NCBI RefSeq assembly: GCF_004217415.1
Contig: NZ_SHLI01000001.1
Location: 496,001-560,000 of the forward strand
DNA: 64,000 bases
Reading direction: 5' to 3'
Origin: Spiribacter vilamensis
Lineage (GTDB): Bacteria > Pseudomonadota > Gammaproteobacteria > Nitrococcales > Nitrococcaceae
Position numbers and translations under genes: made by a program. The notes under the pieces were generated by a model, which saw only the letters and a program-made list of their open reading frames with translations, had not been told where the DNA came from and made no database searches. This document shows positions 20,549 to 29,783 of this stretch, piece after piece (positions within the stretch are counted from its first letter, which is position 1; the number at the start of each line of letters is the position of its first letter).

Positions 20549-21541
20549 TCAATCCGCCGGCCAGCCGGCGACCCGGGTCAAGCCGGCCGCCAGTTCCGCA
20601 CGAGAGGCGCCCGCCGATAACAGCATGATCAGCAGAATCCGCGCCTGCCGAGCCGTGAGTGCGCCCGCCGGCAGGGCACCCACCGCGATGATCGATTCTA
20701 GACTACCGATGTATTCATAGACCGTTCGAACCGGGCCCGAGCCGGTGCTCGAGGTCACGGCGATCGGGATACCGGCGCTGCTGGCCCGCTCGATGGCAGG
20801 CACCCAGTCCGGCGGCACCTGTCCACGGCCGAGGGCATCGATCACCAGGCCGCGAGCGCCATCGGTCACTGCGGCATCGATCAGGCAGGTACCATCGATC
20901 GCGGCGGTCAGTATGTCCACGCGCGGTATCACCTCGCCCCGTGGAACCGGATCGGCGGGGCGGGCGCGCAGGGCATAGCGCAGCGCCGCTCCATCGATCT
21001 GCCCGATCGGGCCGTAGCCTGGCGAACCGAAACCGGCCAGGCGATAGCTGCTCATTTTGCGCACCAGCGTGGCGCTGTGGATCTCCTCGTCGAAGACCAC
21101 CAGGACGCCCTGGCCGCGTGATTCCGGGGCGCTCGCTGCGCGAATCGCATCGACGAGGTTGCGGGGCGCATCCGAGCCGGTTTCGTGCAGTGCGCGTTGC
21201 GAACCGGTGACAACCACGGGGCGGCGGCAGTCGCCCAGTGCCTGCTGCAGGAACCACGCCGTATCCTCGAGGGTGTCGGTGCCATGGGTGATGACGATGC
21301 CCTCGGTGGCCGCTTCCCCTAGAAGGGCCTCGCAGCGCTCGGCGATACGCCACAAATCCTGCAGGCTGATCGCATTGCTGGGCTTCTGGAGCAGGGACTC
21401 GCTCTGGACGGGGTGTTCATCACCCATCGCCGCCCCGATCCGTTCCATCAGATGGTCGGCGCTAAGCGCACCGGCGACATTGCGACCCTGGTCGCTGGCG
21501 GTGCTGGCGATGGTGCCGCCGGTGGTGAGTAAGTGAATCAT
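20549..21541 (-). CDS. L-asparaginase
   Basis: Hydrolyses L-asparagine to aspartate and ammonia. The 330-residue protein has both catalytic Thr motifs: LLTTGGTIAST with nucleophile Thr10, and ITHGTDTLEDTAWFL with Thr88-Asp89. There is no signal peptide, so it should be cytoplasmic. The C-terminal domain (about 200-330) has DGARGLVIDALGRGQVPPDWVPAI, typical of the family. It lies only 23 bp after the cysA stop on the same strand, so it may be the last gene of the sulfate-uptake operon. Type I or II cannot be decided from sequence alone. Confidence 0.92.
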   Translation of the reverse strand: MIHLLTTGGTIASTASDQGRNVAGALSADHLMERIGAAMGDEHPVQSESLLQKPSNAISLQDLWRIAERCEALLGEAATEGIVITHGTDTLEDTAWFLQQALGDCRRPVVVTGSQRALHETGSDAPRNLVDAIRAASAPESRGQGVLVVFDEEIHSATLVRKMSSYRLAGFGSPGYGPIGQIDGAALRYALRARPADPVPRGEVIPRVDILTAAIDGTCLIDAAVTDGARGLVIDALGRGQVPPDWVPAIERASSAGIPIAVTSSTGSGPVRTVYEYIGSLESIIAVGALPAGALTARQARILLIMLLSAGASRAELAAGLTRVAGWPAD

Positions 21542-21564
21542 GCGATCAGTGTAACGCGGTCGCT

Positions 21565-22656
21565 CTACACCCAGATCATCGTCTGCGGTGCGGCCCGTGA
21601 TTCGACGAACAGGTGGCCGATGGTGGGTTGTGCGAAACAGCGATCGCCACGTTGCGGCCGCCGGCGGTTGAAATCCGCATGGGTCATGCCGACTTCCCAG
21701 AGTTCCGGGCTCTCCCAGCCCTCCGGCCGGAGCTCGAGTCGTACCTCGGCGCCGATCAGATTGATGGCCTCGATCCGGAATGGCAGATAGGCGTCATCGC
21801 CGGGCGTGTCACACAGACGGACCTCATGGGGGCGCAGGTAGAGCTGGGCGGCGGCCGTCGGGCAGGTATCGGGCAGACGCACCCGGGCCGACCCCTGCGT
21901 GAGCACCCGATCGTGGATCCGTCCGGGGAGGATATTGACCCGCCCCAGGAAATCGAACACGAACCGGCTGGCCGGGCGCTCGTACACTGTCTGCGGCGGG
22001 TCCACCTGTTCGATCCGGCCGTGGTTCATGACCACGACCTGGTCGGAGAGCTCCAGCGCCTCCTCCTGGTCGTGGGTCACGAAGACACTGGTGAAATGCA
22101 GCTCATCGTGGAGGTTTCGAAGCCAGCGCCGCAGCTCCTTGCGCACCTTGGCGTCGAGGGCCCCGAAGGGCTCGTCGAGGAGCAGGATCTCGGGCTTGAC
22201 CGCCATTGCCCGGGCGAGCGCGACGCGCTGCTTCTGTCCGCCGGAGAGCTGGGCCGGGTAGCGATCGTGCAGGGACTCGAGCTGGATCATCTCGAGCAGC
22301 TCGTTGACTCGCCGGTCAATCGCGGCGCGGTCGGGGCGCTCGGCTCGCGGCAGCACACTCAGGCCAAAGGCGATGTTCTCGGCGACATTCATGTGCCGGA
22401 ACAGCGCGTAGTGCTGGAAGACGAATCCGACCCGCCGATCGCGTACATGGCGGTCGGTCACATCCGTTTCACCGAACCGGATACGGCCTGTATCGGGGGT
22501 CTCGAGCCCGGCGAGTATCCGCAGCAGCGTTGTTTTGCCCGATCCGGACGGGCCGAGCAGGGCGGTGAGCTCGCCATCCGGGATAGCCAGTTCGATGTTG
22601 TCCAGCGCCGGTAGCCCGCGGAACGATTTTCCGATGCGCTCGATCGTGATACCCAT
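21565..22656 (-). CDS. cysA: Sulfate/thiosulfate ABC importer ATP-binding protein
   Basis: The ATPase of the sulfate/thiosulfate importer. The 363-residue protein has Walker A GPSGSGKT at 35-42, a Q-loop in [22 protein letters not shown], signature [20 protein letters not shown], Walker [25 protein letters not shown] and the H-loop [11 protein letters not shown]. The FRHMTVFDNIAFGL-like Q-loop and [11 protein letters not shown] are typical of CysA. A TOBE-type regulatory domain follows residue 240. It lies 9 bp after cysW in the operon sbp-cysT-cysW-cysA. Confidence 0.95.
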   Translation of the reverse strand: MGITIERIGKSFRGLPALDNIELAIPDGELTALLGPSGSGKTTLLRILAGLETPDTGRIRFGETDVTDRHVRDRRVGFVFQHYALFRHMNVAENIAFGLSVLPRAERPDRAAIDRRVNELLEMIQLESLHDRYPAQLSGGQKQRVALARAMAVKPEILLLDEPFGALDAKVRKELRRWLRNLHDELHFTSVFVTHDQEEALELSDQVVVMNHGRIEQVDPPQTVYERPASRFVFDFLGRVNILPGRIHDRVLTQGSARVRLPDTCPTAAAQLYLRPHEVRLCDTPGDDAYLPFRIEAINLIGAEVRLELRPEGWESPELWEVGMTHADFNRRRPQRGDRCFAQPTIGHLFVESRAAPQTMIWV

Positions 22657-22665
22657 TTCGGTCCC

Positions 22666-23496
22666 TCAGTGATGGCTCTGCCGCCATTCGATGACGGTCT
22701 TGGCGATCAGCGTCATCAGTGCGATGCCGGCGAGCAGAGACGAGGCGGTGAAGGCGCCGACGATGTTGTAGTCCTGGTAGAGCAGCTCGACCTGCAGGGG
22801 CAGGGTGTTGGTCTCGCTGCGAATGCTGCCCGAGACCACCGAAACGGCGCCGAACTCGCCCACCGCCCGGGCGTTGGTGAGGATGACGCCGTAGAGCAGC
22901 GCCCAGCGGATATTCGGAAAAGTCACCCGCCGGAACAGTTGCCAGCCCGAGGCCCCCAGCACAACCCCGGCCTCTTCCTCCTCGCCACCCTGCTGTTGCA
23001 TCAGGGGGATGAGCTCGCGCGCCACGAACGGGCAGGTCACGAAGACCGTTACCATCAAGATTCCCGGCCAGGCGAACATCAGCTCGATATCGTATTGACC
23101 GAGCCAGTCGCCCACCCAGCCGTTGCGGCCATAGAGCAACAGAAAGAGCAGACCGGCCACCACCGGTGACACCGCAAAGGGTATGTCGATCAGCGTGGCG
23201 AGCAGCTTGCGGCCGGGGAAGCGGAACCGCGTCACGAGCCAGGCAAGGAACACCCCGAACACCAGGTTGAGCGGGACGGTCAGCAGGGCCACGAACAGTG
23301 TCAGGCCGATGGCGTGGAGCGTGTACTCGTTGAGAATGTTGCCGATATAGCCAGCCCAGCCATCCGCAAAGGCCTGGACGAAGATCAGCACCAGGGGCAT
23401 CAGCAGCAATAGCCCCGTCAGCGTGATTGCCAGCGTGATCAGCGTGCGGCGGACCATGGGACCGTCGCCGACGCGGCGGTGATGGCGGGCGGCCAT
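22666..23496 (-). CDS. cysW: Sulfate ABC transporter permease CysW
   Basis: A 276-residue inner-membrane permease with about six TM helices. It has VLIFVQAFADGWAGYIGNI near the N-terminus, FPGRKLLATLIDIPFAVSPVVAGLLFLLLYGRNG, and the EAA loop EEEEAGVVLGASGWQLFRRVTFPNIRWALLYGV that contacts CysA. VSGSIRSETNTLPLQVELLYQDYN is characteristic of CysW. The gene starts 3 bp after cysT. It forms a heterodimer with CysT. Confidence 0.95.
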   Translation of the reverse strand: MAARHHRRVGDGPMVRRTLITLAITLTGLLLLMPLVLIFVQAFADGWAGYIGNILNEYTLHAIGLTLFVALLTVPLNLVFGVFLAWLVTRFRFPGRKLLATLIDIPFAVSPVVAGLLFLLLYGRNGWVGDWLGQYDIELMFAWPGILMVTVFVTCPFVARELIPLMQQQGGEEEEAGVVLGASGWQLFRRVTFPNIRWALLYGVILTNARAVGEFGAVSVVSGSIRSETNTLPLQVELLYQDYNIVGAFTASSLLAGIALMTLIAKTVIEWRQSHH

Positions 23497-23499
23497 GCC

Positions 23500-24327
23500 T
23501 CAGCCTCCGTGCAAGCGCTTCAGATAGCGCTCTTGCCAGATGTTGATGCCCAGCAAAAGCAGCAGCGAGACCGTCAATACGACCGCCGCGATTGCACTCG
23601 CGGCGGGGAAGTCGTATTCCTCGAGACGCACGAAAATCATCAGGCTGATCACCTCGCTGATGTACGGCGAGTTGCCGGCAATGAAGATCACCGCGCCGTA
23701 CTCACCCAGGCTGCGGGCGAACGACAGCGCACCGCCCGTCACCACCGCCGGCCATAGCGCGGGCAGCAGGATCCGGCGGAAAACGGTGAAATCCGAGGCA
23801 CCCAGACTCATCGCCGCTTCCTCGTCTTCCGGGGAGAGCTCCTCGAGAACGGGCTGAACCGTGCGGACGACAAACGGTACGCTGGTAAACGCCATCGCCA
23901 CGATAATCCCCAGCGGGGTGTAGGCGACCTCGATACCCAGTTCGGCAAGCCAGCCGCCGTACCAGCCGCTCTCGGCGAACAGCGTCGCCAGTGTAATGCC
24001 GGCCACGGCCGTTGGCAGGGCGAAGGGCAGATCCATCAGCGCATCGAGCACCCGTCGGCCGGGAAAGTCATAGCGAACCAGCACCCACGCCATCAACAAA
24101 CCGAACCCGCAGTTGAACAGCGAAGCGGCGAGCGCGGCCAGACCCGTGATCCGATAGGCGGCAACCACCCGTGGATCGCTGACGACCAGCCAGAACTGCT
24201 CCCAGCCCATGCCGGCCGCCCGGATGAAAAGGCCGGTGATGGGCAGCAGGATGATCAGGCTGATGAAGAAAAGCGAGATGCCGAGGCTCAGGCCGAACCC
24301 CGGCAAAACGCGCTTACTGGCGTTCAT
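23500..24327 (-). CDS. cysT: Sulfate ABC transporter permease CysT
   Basis: A 275-residue inner-membrane permease with six predicted TM helices, beginning VLPGFGLSLGISLFFISLIILLPITGLFI, a typical CysT N-terminus. It has FPGRRVLDALMDLPFALPTAVAGITLATLF and the EAA loop SPEDEEAAMSLGASDFTVFRRILLPALWPAVVTGGALSFARSLGEYGAVIFIAGN, which contacts the ATPase. It is 18 bp downstream of the binding-protein gene. Confidence 0.95.
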   Translation of the reverse strand: MNASKRVLPGFGLSLGISLFFISLIILLPITGLFIRAAGMGWEQFWLVVSDPRVVAAYRITGLAALAASLFNCGFGLLMAWVLVRYDFPGRRVLDALMDLPFALPTAVAGITLATLFAESGWYGGWLAELGIEVAYTPLGIIVAMAFTSVPFVVRTVQPVLEELSPEDEEAAMSLGASDFTVFRRILLPALWPAVVTGGALSFARSLGEYGAVIFIAGNSPYISEVISLMIFVRLEEYDFPAASAIAAVVLTVSLLLLLGINIWQERYLKRLHGG

Positions 24328-24345
24328 CGACGGTCGCTGTATCGT

Positions 24346-25380
24346 CTAGCGCCGCTGCAGCCGGTCAAGCCGTCCGCCGCTTTCAAAGTTTTCCATGGCC
24401 TCCTCCCAGCTGCCGGCGATCTCCTCGACGCTCATGAGTTCGACCTCGGGGAACCGGTCCGAGACCTCCGTCGCAACGTCCTCGACATGGACCCGGTAGT
24501 TGAAGCTGGCCAGCAGGCGCTGCGCCTCCTCCGAATACAGATGCTCGAGATAGGCCCGCGCCAGATCACCCGTGCCCTTCTCCTCGATATTGGCGTCGAT
24601 GACGGTAACCGGGAATTCCGCGAGGAAGCTGACCTCCGGGACGACGATCTCGAAGCCCTTGTCCGGATGCTGCGACGGGATGTTGTTCACCTCTGATTCG
24701 AAGGTGAGGAGTACGTCACCCAGCCCGCGTTCAACGAAGGTGGTTGTCGCGCCGCGACCGCCGGAGTCGAAGACCTTGACCTGGCCGAGCAGATCGCTCA
24801 GAAAGCCGTCGATCTTCTCCTGATCGTCACCAAAGCGCGACTGCGCGTACCCCTGGGCGGCAAGGAAGGTATACCGCGCGTTCCCGGAGGTCTTCGGGTT
24901 GGGCATGATCAGATCGACATCCTCGGCGACCAGGTCGTCCCAGTTCTGAATGCCTTTCGGATTCCCCTCCCGCACCAGGAAGGCCATGGTGGAGTAATAG
25001 GGTGAACTGTTATTCGGCAGGCGATCGGCCCAGTCCGGGGGAATGAGGTTGCCGCGTTCGGCAAGGATATTGACGTCGGTGACCTGGTTGTAGGTCACCA
25101 CATCCGCATCGAGACCCTGCAGGATCGCCCGTGCCTGCTTGGACGAACCGGCGTGGGACTGCCGGATGTTGACCGTCTCGCCGGTCTGCGCCTCCCAGTG
25201 CTCCTCGAACAGGGTGTTGTAGTCGGCGAAGAGCTCGCGCGCGATATCGTAGGATGAGTTGAGTAATTCCCGCTCCTGAGCGGGCGCCGGCATGGCCAGT
25301 GCCAGGGTAAGTCCGGCGCCAATGGCAATCCGGCCAATGCCGTGATGGATAGGTGGAAGGCCGGGTTTCCCGCGATACAT
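24346..25380 (-). CDS. Sulfate/thiosulfate-binding periplasmic protein
   Basis: A 344-residue protein with a long signal sequence (hydrophobic IAIGAGLTLALAMPAPAQA-like stretch ending near residue 35) followed by the sulfate-binding fold: LLNSSYDIARELFADYNTLFEEHW, IRQSHAGSSKQARAILQGLDADVVTYNQVTDV and FDSGGRGATTTFVERGLGDVLLTFESEV. These segments match Sbp/CysP. First gene of the operon, preceded by GAGGAATTC and by a plausible sigma-70 promoter at 25450-25478. Sulfate or thiosulfate as ligand cannot be resolved by sequence. Confidence 0.95.
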   Translation of the reverse strand: MYRGKPGLPPIHHGIGRIAIGAGLTLALAMPAPAQERELLNSSYDIARELFADYNTLFEEHWEAQTGETVNIRQSHAGSSKQARAILQGLDADVVTYNQVTDVNILAERGNLIPPDWADRLPNNSSPYYSTMAFLVREGNPKGIQNWDDLVAEDVDLIMPNPKTSGNARYTFLAAQGYAQSRFGDDQEKIDGFLSDLLGQVKVFDSGGRGATTTFVERGLGDVLLTFESEVNNIPSQHPDKGFEIVVPEVSFLAEFPVTVIDANIEEKGTGDLARAYLEHLYSEEAQRLLASFNYRVHVEDVATEVSDRFPEVELMSVEEIAGSWEEAMENFESGGRLDRLQRR

Positions 25381-25449
25381 GGCTGAATTCCTCTGATTGA
25401 TCCGTTTTTATGCGTTCAGGCGATAGTCGCCCTGCATTGTTAGAACGGA

Positions 25450-25478
25450 ACGATAGGTAACGGGCACACCTGTCGCAA
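25450..25478 (-). promoter_or_regulatory. Candidate sigma-70 promoter of the sulfate uptake operon
   Basis: On the minus strand TTGCGA (25478-25473), a 17-base spacer and TATCGT (25455-25450) precede the binding-protein gene by about 70 bp. The leader also contains a small perfect hairpin (GGCGA-CTA-TCGCC, 25419-25431). No known regulator site could be recognised. Confidence 0.45.
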
Positions 25479-25544
25479 CAGATCGGCTAGATGGATTCAG
25501 TCTGAGGTCACAACGTCCGGTTATAACGCGGTGTCCTGCGCTTA

Positions 25545-26426
25545 TCAGCGGGGCACGATCACGCCGCCCCTGGCGGTGAAGATGGCCCGTGTCGCGGCCG
25601 CCCCGAGCAGCACGATCAGTGCCGATCCGTAGATCCACAGGAGAAGGACGACCAGCGATCCGGCGGCACCATAGGCCGAACCGGGGGCAGTGAGGGTGAG
25701 GTAGCTCGCCATGAGTTGGCGCCCGGGCATGAAAAGAATGGCGGTGATCAGAGCGCCGGGCATGACATCCCGCCAGCTCAGTCTGACATCCGGCAGGATC
25801 CGGAAGATCGCGGCGAAGAGGATCGTCATGACGGACAGGGTCAGTGCGGTATCGAGTAGCGTCAGTAATCCGACGTCGAATGGCAGCCAATCCGCCGCAA
25901 AGCGCGCCACCGCCCTGACTACAACACTCGAGACGAGCGTTACCAGCAGGCTCAGGCCGAACAGCCCAACGATCAGCAGCGACAGGAGGCGGTTGCGGAG
26001 CACCATCAGGATCCGGCCACGCCGGGTTGGCTGCAGGGTGACGCCCCAGATGGCGTTCAGGGATCGCTGTAGCTGTGCGAAAACGGCGGTGGCACCCACC
26101 GTCATCGCCCCGAGCCCGGCAATGGTTGGCAGCCAGCCGGCCCGGTCAATGCGCGTATTGGCGATCACCTGCCGTGCCGCCTGTGCCGCCTCCTCGCCGA
26201 TGAACCCCTGCAGCTGGCCCACGATCCGTGTCTCCGCCGCTTCGGGGCCGAGCAGAAAACCCACTGCCGTGATGACGAAGATGAGGATGGGAGCCAGCGA
26301 GAACAGCGTGTAAAATGCGAGCGCACCGGCGTTGCCGAGCGCATTGTTGCTCTGCCAGAGATTCCCGGCGTCCAGCGCGATCCGCGCGATGCGCAGTGAT
26401 GCGATCCTGATCGATGAAAAAGTCAT
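25545..26426 (-). CDS. YihY/BrkB family inner-membrane protein
   Basis: A 293-residue membrane protein with six or so TM helices. Family marks are NALGNAGALAFYTLFSLAPILIFVITAVG near the N-terminus, GWLPTIAGLGAMTVGATAVFAQLQRSLNAIWGV, and the C-terminal AILFMPGRQLMASYLTLTAPGSAYGAAGSLVVLLLWIYGSALIVLLGAAATRAI. The family (once annotated RNase BN in error) has no firm function. Start MTFSSIRIA was chosen because it follows ACGGAAAACCC at good spacing; an ATG nine codons upstream is possible. It diverges from the DUF423 gene. Confidence 0.9.
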   Translation of the reverse strand: MTFSSIRIASLRIARIALDAGNLWQSNNALGNAGALAFYTLFSLAPILIFVITAVGFLLGPEAAETRIVGQLQGFIGEEAAQAARQVIANTRIDRAGWLPTIAGLGAMTVGATAVFAQLQRSLNAIWGVTLQPTRRGRILMVLRNRLLSLLIVGLFGLSLLVTLVSSVVVRAVARFAADWLPFDVGLLTLLDTALTLSVMTILFAAIFRILPDVRLSWRDVMPGALITAILFMPGRQLMASYLTLTAPGSAYGAAGSLVVLLLWIYGSALIVLLGAAATRAIFTARGGVIVPR

Positions 26427-26503
26427 GGGTTTTCCGTTACTCAACCAGGGCAATGGTCACTCATTCCGAACAGCATAAAACCAAACAGCGAGCGACAGCT
26501 ACA

Positions 26504-26884
26504 ATGCGCATTTTCCTGATCCTGGCAGGCCTGCTGGGCCTGCTCGCCGTGGCGTTCGGTGCGATTTCCGAGCACACGATTCGCCCGGCCGTGGAGGCCG
26601 AGTATTTCCGATACCTGATGACCGCGGTCCGCTATAACCAGGTCCATGCGGTGGCATTGCTGGCCCTGGCGTTCGGGCTCGCGCTGCCGCTTGCCAGCGA
26701 GACACGGGGCCGGCTCCAGATCGCTGCCTGGTTGATGTTCGTCGGCACCGTGCTTTTCAGTGTCAGCATCTACCTCGGTGTCGCGCTGGATGTCATCGAG
26801 TTCACCTATATTACGCCAGTGGGTGGCACGCTCCTTATGTTTGCCTGGCTTGCGATCATCTGGACGGGCTGGAAGGCCCGCTAG
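26504..26884 (+). CDS. DUF423 small membrane protein (YgdD-like)
   Basis: A 126-residue protein with four TM helices and the DUF423 pattern: LLAVAFGAISEHTIRP at the first helix, YFRYLMTAVRYNQVHAVALLALA, FVGTVLFSVSIYLG and a C-terminal TPVGGTLLMFAWLAIIW. Function is unknown. The start MRIFLIL was chosen because the first TM helix begins there; an upstream frame from 26414 would add 30 polar residues. It is first of a three-gene run with yaiI and the racemase. Confidence 0.9.
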   Translation: MRIFLILAGLLGLLAVAFGAISEHTIRPAVEAEYFRYLMTAVRYNQVHAVALLALAFGLALPLASETRGRLQIAAWLMFVGTVLFSVSIYLGVALDVIEFTYITPVGGTLLMFAWLAIIWTGWKAR

Positions 26885-26893
26885 GCGGCCGTC

Positions 26894-27370
26894 ATGCAAC
26901 AGGCGAGTCATCCAGCACATCTATGGGTGGATGCCGATGCCTGCCCCGGGACCGTGCGCGAGATCCTCTTCCGGGCCGCTCAGCGTGTTGGCGCACGCCT
27001 TACCCTGATCGCGAACCAGCCCGTGCAGACGCCGCCCACTTCCCTGATCGACGCCGTCCAGGTCAGCGCGGGGTTCGACAAGGCCGATGACGAAATCGTC
27101 CGCCGTGTCCATGATGGCGATCTGGTGATTACCGCCGATATCCCGCTTGCCGCGGAGGTGATCGACAAGGGCGCCATGGTGCTCAGTCCGCGTGGCGAGG
27201 TGCAGACCCGCGAGAACATACGGGCGCGACTGCAGATGCGCGATTTCATGGAGACGCTGCGCAGCAGCGGGGTTCAGACAGGGGGTCCGCCCGCACTGAC
27301 CCATGCCGATCGCAAGCGCTTTGCCGACGCGCTGGATCGTTTTCTGGCTGATAAAGGAGATACGCCGTGA
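26894..27370 (+). CDS. yaiI: YaiI/YqxD family protein (UPF0178, DUF188)
   Basis: A 158-residue soluble protein (E. coli YaiI about 152). The hallmark [22 protein letters not shown] is at 10-31, followed by [45 protein letters not shown], characteristic of this NYN/PIN-like family. Conserved Asp residues suggest a metal-dependent nuclease-like site, but the role is unproven. It overlaps the racemase start by 4 bases. Confidence 0.93.
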   Translation: MQQASHPAHLWVDADACPGTVREILFRAAQRVGARLTLIANQPVQTPPTSLIDAVQVSAGFDKADDEIVRRVHDGDLVITADIPLAAEVIDKGAMVLSPRGEVQTRENIRARLQMRDFMETLRSSGVQTGGPPALTHADRKRFADALDRFLADKGDTP

Positions 27371-28059
27371 AAACACTGGGCTTGATCGGGGGGATGAGCT
27401 GGGAGTCCACCCAGAGCTACTACGCGCTGATCAATCAGGGTGTTCGAGCCTCGCTGGGAGGCCTCCACTCGGCGGAAATCATCCTCCACAGTGTCGACTT
27501 TGCCCCGATCGAGACCATGCAGGCCAATGGCGAATGGAAACGCGCCGGCGCCCGACTGGCCGGTATCGGCCGCCGGCTGGAAATGGCCGGCGCCGACGCC
27601 CTGGTCCTGTGTACCAACACCATGCACAAGGTGGCCGGCCCGATCGAGCAGGCGACGTCAGTGCCATTCCTGCACATCAGCGATGTAACCCGCCAGGCCA
27701 TCAAGTCGGCCGGCTATCGCCAGGTCGCGTTGCTCGGCACTCGCTATGCGATGGAAGAATCCTTTCTGACGGATCGCCTCGCGGACGATACGCTCCAGGT
27801 CGACGTGCCGGAGAGCGCGGATCGGGAGCTGATCGATCGGGTGATTTTCGACGAGCTCTGCCAGGGGGTGGTCAATGCCGAATCCCGCCGGCGTTTCGAG
27901 GCGATCATTGAAGGCCTGGTCAACCAGGGGGCCGAGGCGGTGATTCTTGGATGCACGGAGATCGGTCTGCTGGTCGATGCCGGGACATCACCGGCGCCGT
28001 TACTGGATACGACCCGTTTGCACGCCGAGGCGGCCGTTGCATTCGCGCTCGGTGACTAA
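27367..28059 (+). CDS. Aspartate/glutamate racemase family protein
   Basis: A 230-residue cofactor-independent amino-acid racemase. It has [20 protein letters not shown] at the N-terminus, the first catalytic Cys82 in [12 protein letters not shown] and the second, Cys196, in [13 protein letters not shown]. Both acid-base cysteines are present, so it should be active. The GGMSWEST motif is typical of the YgeA/RacX type with broad specificity; the natural substrate is unknown. The preceding GGAG is near the start, which overlaps yaiI. The last bases overlap the convergent dctM stop. Confidence 0.9.
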   Translation: MKTLGLIGGMSWESTQSYYALINQGVRASLGGLHSAEIILHSVDFAPIETMQANGEWKRAGARLAGIGRRLEMAGADALVLCTNTMHKVAGPIEQATSVPFLHISDVTRQAIKSAGYRQVALLGTRYAMEESFLTDRLADDTLQVDVPESADRELIDRVIFDELCQGVVNAESRRRFEAIIEGLVNQGAEAVILGCTEIGLLVDAGTSPAPLLDTTRLHAEAAVAFALGD

Positions 28060-29309
28060 CCCGCGACGATCATCGGCAGATAAACCACGGCGAGCAACAC
28101 GCTGATCAGGCACAGGAGATAGGGGATGACGGCGCGGGCGATCCGCTCCAGAGGCTGCCCGGTGACCGAGGAGGCCACATACAGGTTAATGGCCACCGGC
28201 GGCGTGATCATGCCAATCGCCAGTCCGACCACGATGATGATCCCGAAATGGATCGGATCGACGCCGATCTGCGTGACCAGCGGCAACAATACCGGCGTAA
28301 GAATAATCAGTGCACTGGCCGTCTCGATGAAGACACCCGTGAGCAGGATGACCGTCACCACCAGCAGCATGATCGTATAGGGGTTGCTGGATAGCGAGAG
28401 CGCGAATTCCGCGATCTGGCCGGGAATGCTCCAGTTGGCCAGTGTCCAGCTGAGGACGGCGGAGGTCGCAATCACGAACATGATGACAGCGGTGGTGATC
28501 ACCGAGCGGATCATGATGCGGTACACGTCCCGCAGGCCAAGATCGCGCTCGATGACCAGCGAGACGAAAACCGCATAGTTGACCGCGATCACGGCGGCCT
28601 CGCTGGGTGTGAAAAGCCCGGAGAAGATGCCGCCGAGAATAATCAGCGGTGTCAGCAGTCCCCAGAATGCCCCGCGCAAAGTGCTCCAGACATGACCAAG
28701 GCTGAAGGCGGAACCGCGCGGATAGTTGCGCCGGTAGGCCTGCGTCACGGCAATGGCCATCAGACCTACGCCCATGGCGACCCCGGGCAGAAAACCGGTC
28801 AGGAAAAGCTCGGTGACCGATTCGCGGGCGATCACCGCGTAGATGATCAGCGGGACCGAGGGCGGGATCACTACACCGATGGTGCCGCTTGCGGCAATCA
28901 GGCTGGCCGCGGCGGCAGGGTCATACCCCCGGCGACGGAGCTCGGGCACCAGCGCGGAGCCGATGGCAGCCGTGGTGGCGGCGCCGGAGCCGGATATGGC
29001 GGCGAAGAACATGCCCGCGAGCACCGATACGACCGATAGCCCGCCTTTCACGAACCCCAGCAGGGAATCGGCGAAGGCGACGAGCTTTTCGCTGATCCGG
29101 CCACCGGCCATCAGGTCGCCGGCGAGGATGAAAAGCGGCACGGCGACCAACGCGAATGAATCGATACCGGCAAACAATCGCTGGGGCAGGACCATGAGCG
29201 ACACGCCATCGGCCCACAGCGCGGCGACGGTGCTCGCACCGATCGCAATGGCCACCGGCACGCCGATAACAAGGAATAACAGGAAGCTGGTGAACAGCAG
29301 CAGCGTCAT
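28056..29309 (-). CDS. dctM: TRAP transporter large permease (DctM)
   Basis: A 417-residue inner-membrane permease with about 12 hydrophobic segments. It has the family segments VPVAIAIGASTVAALW, FALVAVPLFILAGDLMAGGRIS, MFFAAISGSGAATTAAIGSALVPELRRRGYDPAAAASLIAASGTIGVVIPPSVPLIIYAV and ITPPVAINLYVASSVTG. It is the ion-coupled translocation subunit. Its ATG overlaps the dctQ stop by 4 bases. Confidence 0.95.
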   Translation of the reverse strand: MTLLLFTSFLLFLVIGVPVAIAIGASTVAALWADGVSLMVLPQRLFAGIDSFALVAVPLFILAGDLMAGGRISEKLVAFADSLLGFVKGGLSVVSVLAGMFFAAISGSGAATTAAIGSALVPELRRRGYDPAAAASLIAASGTIGVVIPPSVPLIIYAVIARESVTELFLTGFLPGVAMGVGLMAIAVTQAYRRNYPRGSAFSLGHVWSTLRGAFWGLLTPLIILGGIFSGLFTPSEAAVIAVNYAVFVSLVIERDLGLRDVYRIMIRSVITTAVIMFVIATSAVLSWTLANWSIPGQIAEFALSLSSNPYTIMLLVVTVILLTGVFIETASALIILTPVLLPLVTQIGVDPIHFGIIIVVGLAIGMITPPVAINLYVASSVTGQPLERIARAVIPYLLCLISVLLAVVYLPMIVAG

Positions 29310-29779
29310 CGCCCGGCCAGCGCCTCAAGCAAATCAATGAATGCCATGAACCCCATGATTCCGGCGCTCAGCGGCATGACCGCGTACACCGCCGACATGG
29401 GGATCTGCAGCGCTGGCGACTGCTGATACGACTGCAGGGCCATGTAGTCGAGTCCAACCCACACCAGGACGATCATGAACACGAGGGCCACTATCGCGAC
29501 GAGCGCCTTAGCGATCCGGGGGATCGGTGAAGGCAGACCGTCGGCGATCACGCTGACCGCGATATGCCGGCCGCGCCGAAAGGCCAGGCAAGCCCCCAGG
29601 AAGGTCAACCAGATGAGTAGATAACGTGCCGTTTCCTCGCTCCAGCTGGTGGCGTTGAAGAACAGCCGTGACACGATCTGCAGGGACATGACGCCGATGA
29701 GCGCCACAACACCGGCAAACGCAATGCGTTGCAGCACGGCATCAATGACGCCCTCGACGCGCTGGAGTGTCGCCAGCAA
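29306..29779 (-). CDS. dctQ: TRAP transporter small permease (DctQ)
   Basis: A 157-residue protein with four TM helices and the DctQ mark NATSWSEETARYLLIWLTFLGACLAFRRGRHIAVSVI. It pairs with DctM. It lies 4 bp downstream of the binding-protein gene. Confidence 0.94.
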   Translation of the reverse strand: MLATLQRVEGVIDAVLQRIAFAGVVALIGVMSLQIVSRLFFNATSWSEETARYLLIWLTFLGACLAFRRGRHIAVSVIADGLPSPIPRIAKALVAIVALVFMIVLVWVGLDYMALQSYQQSPALQIPMSAVYAVMPLSAGIMGFMAFIDLLEALAGR

Positions 29780-29783
29780 ACGA

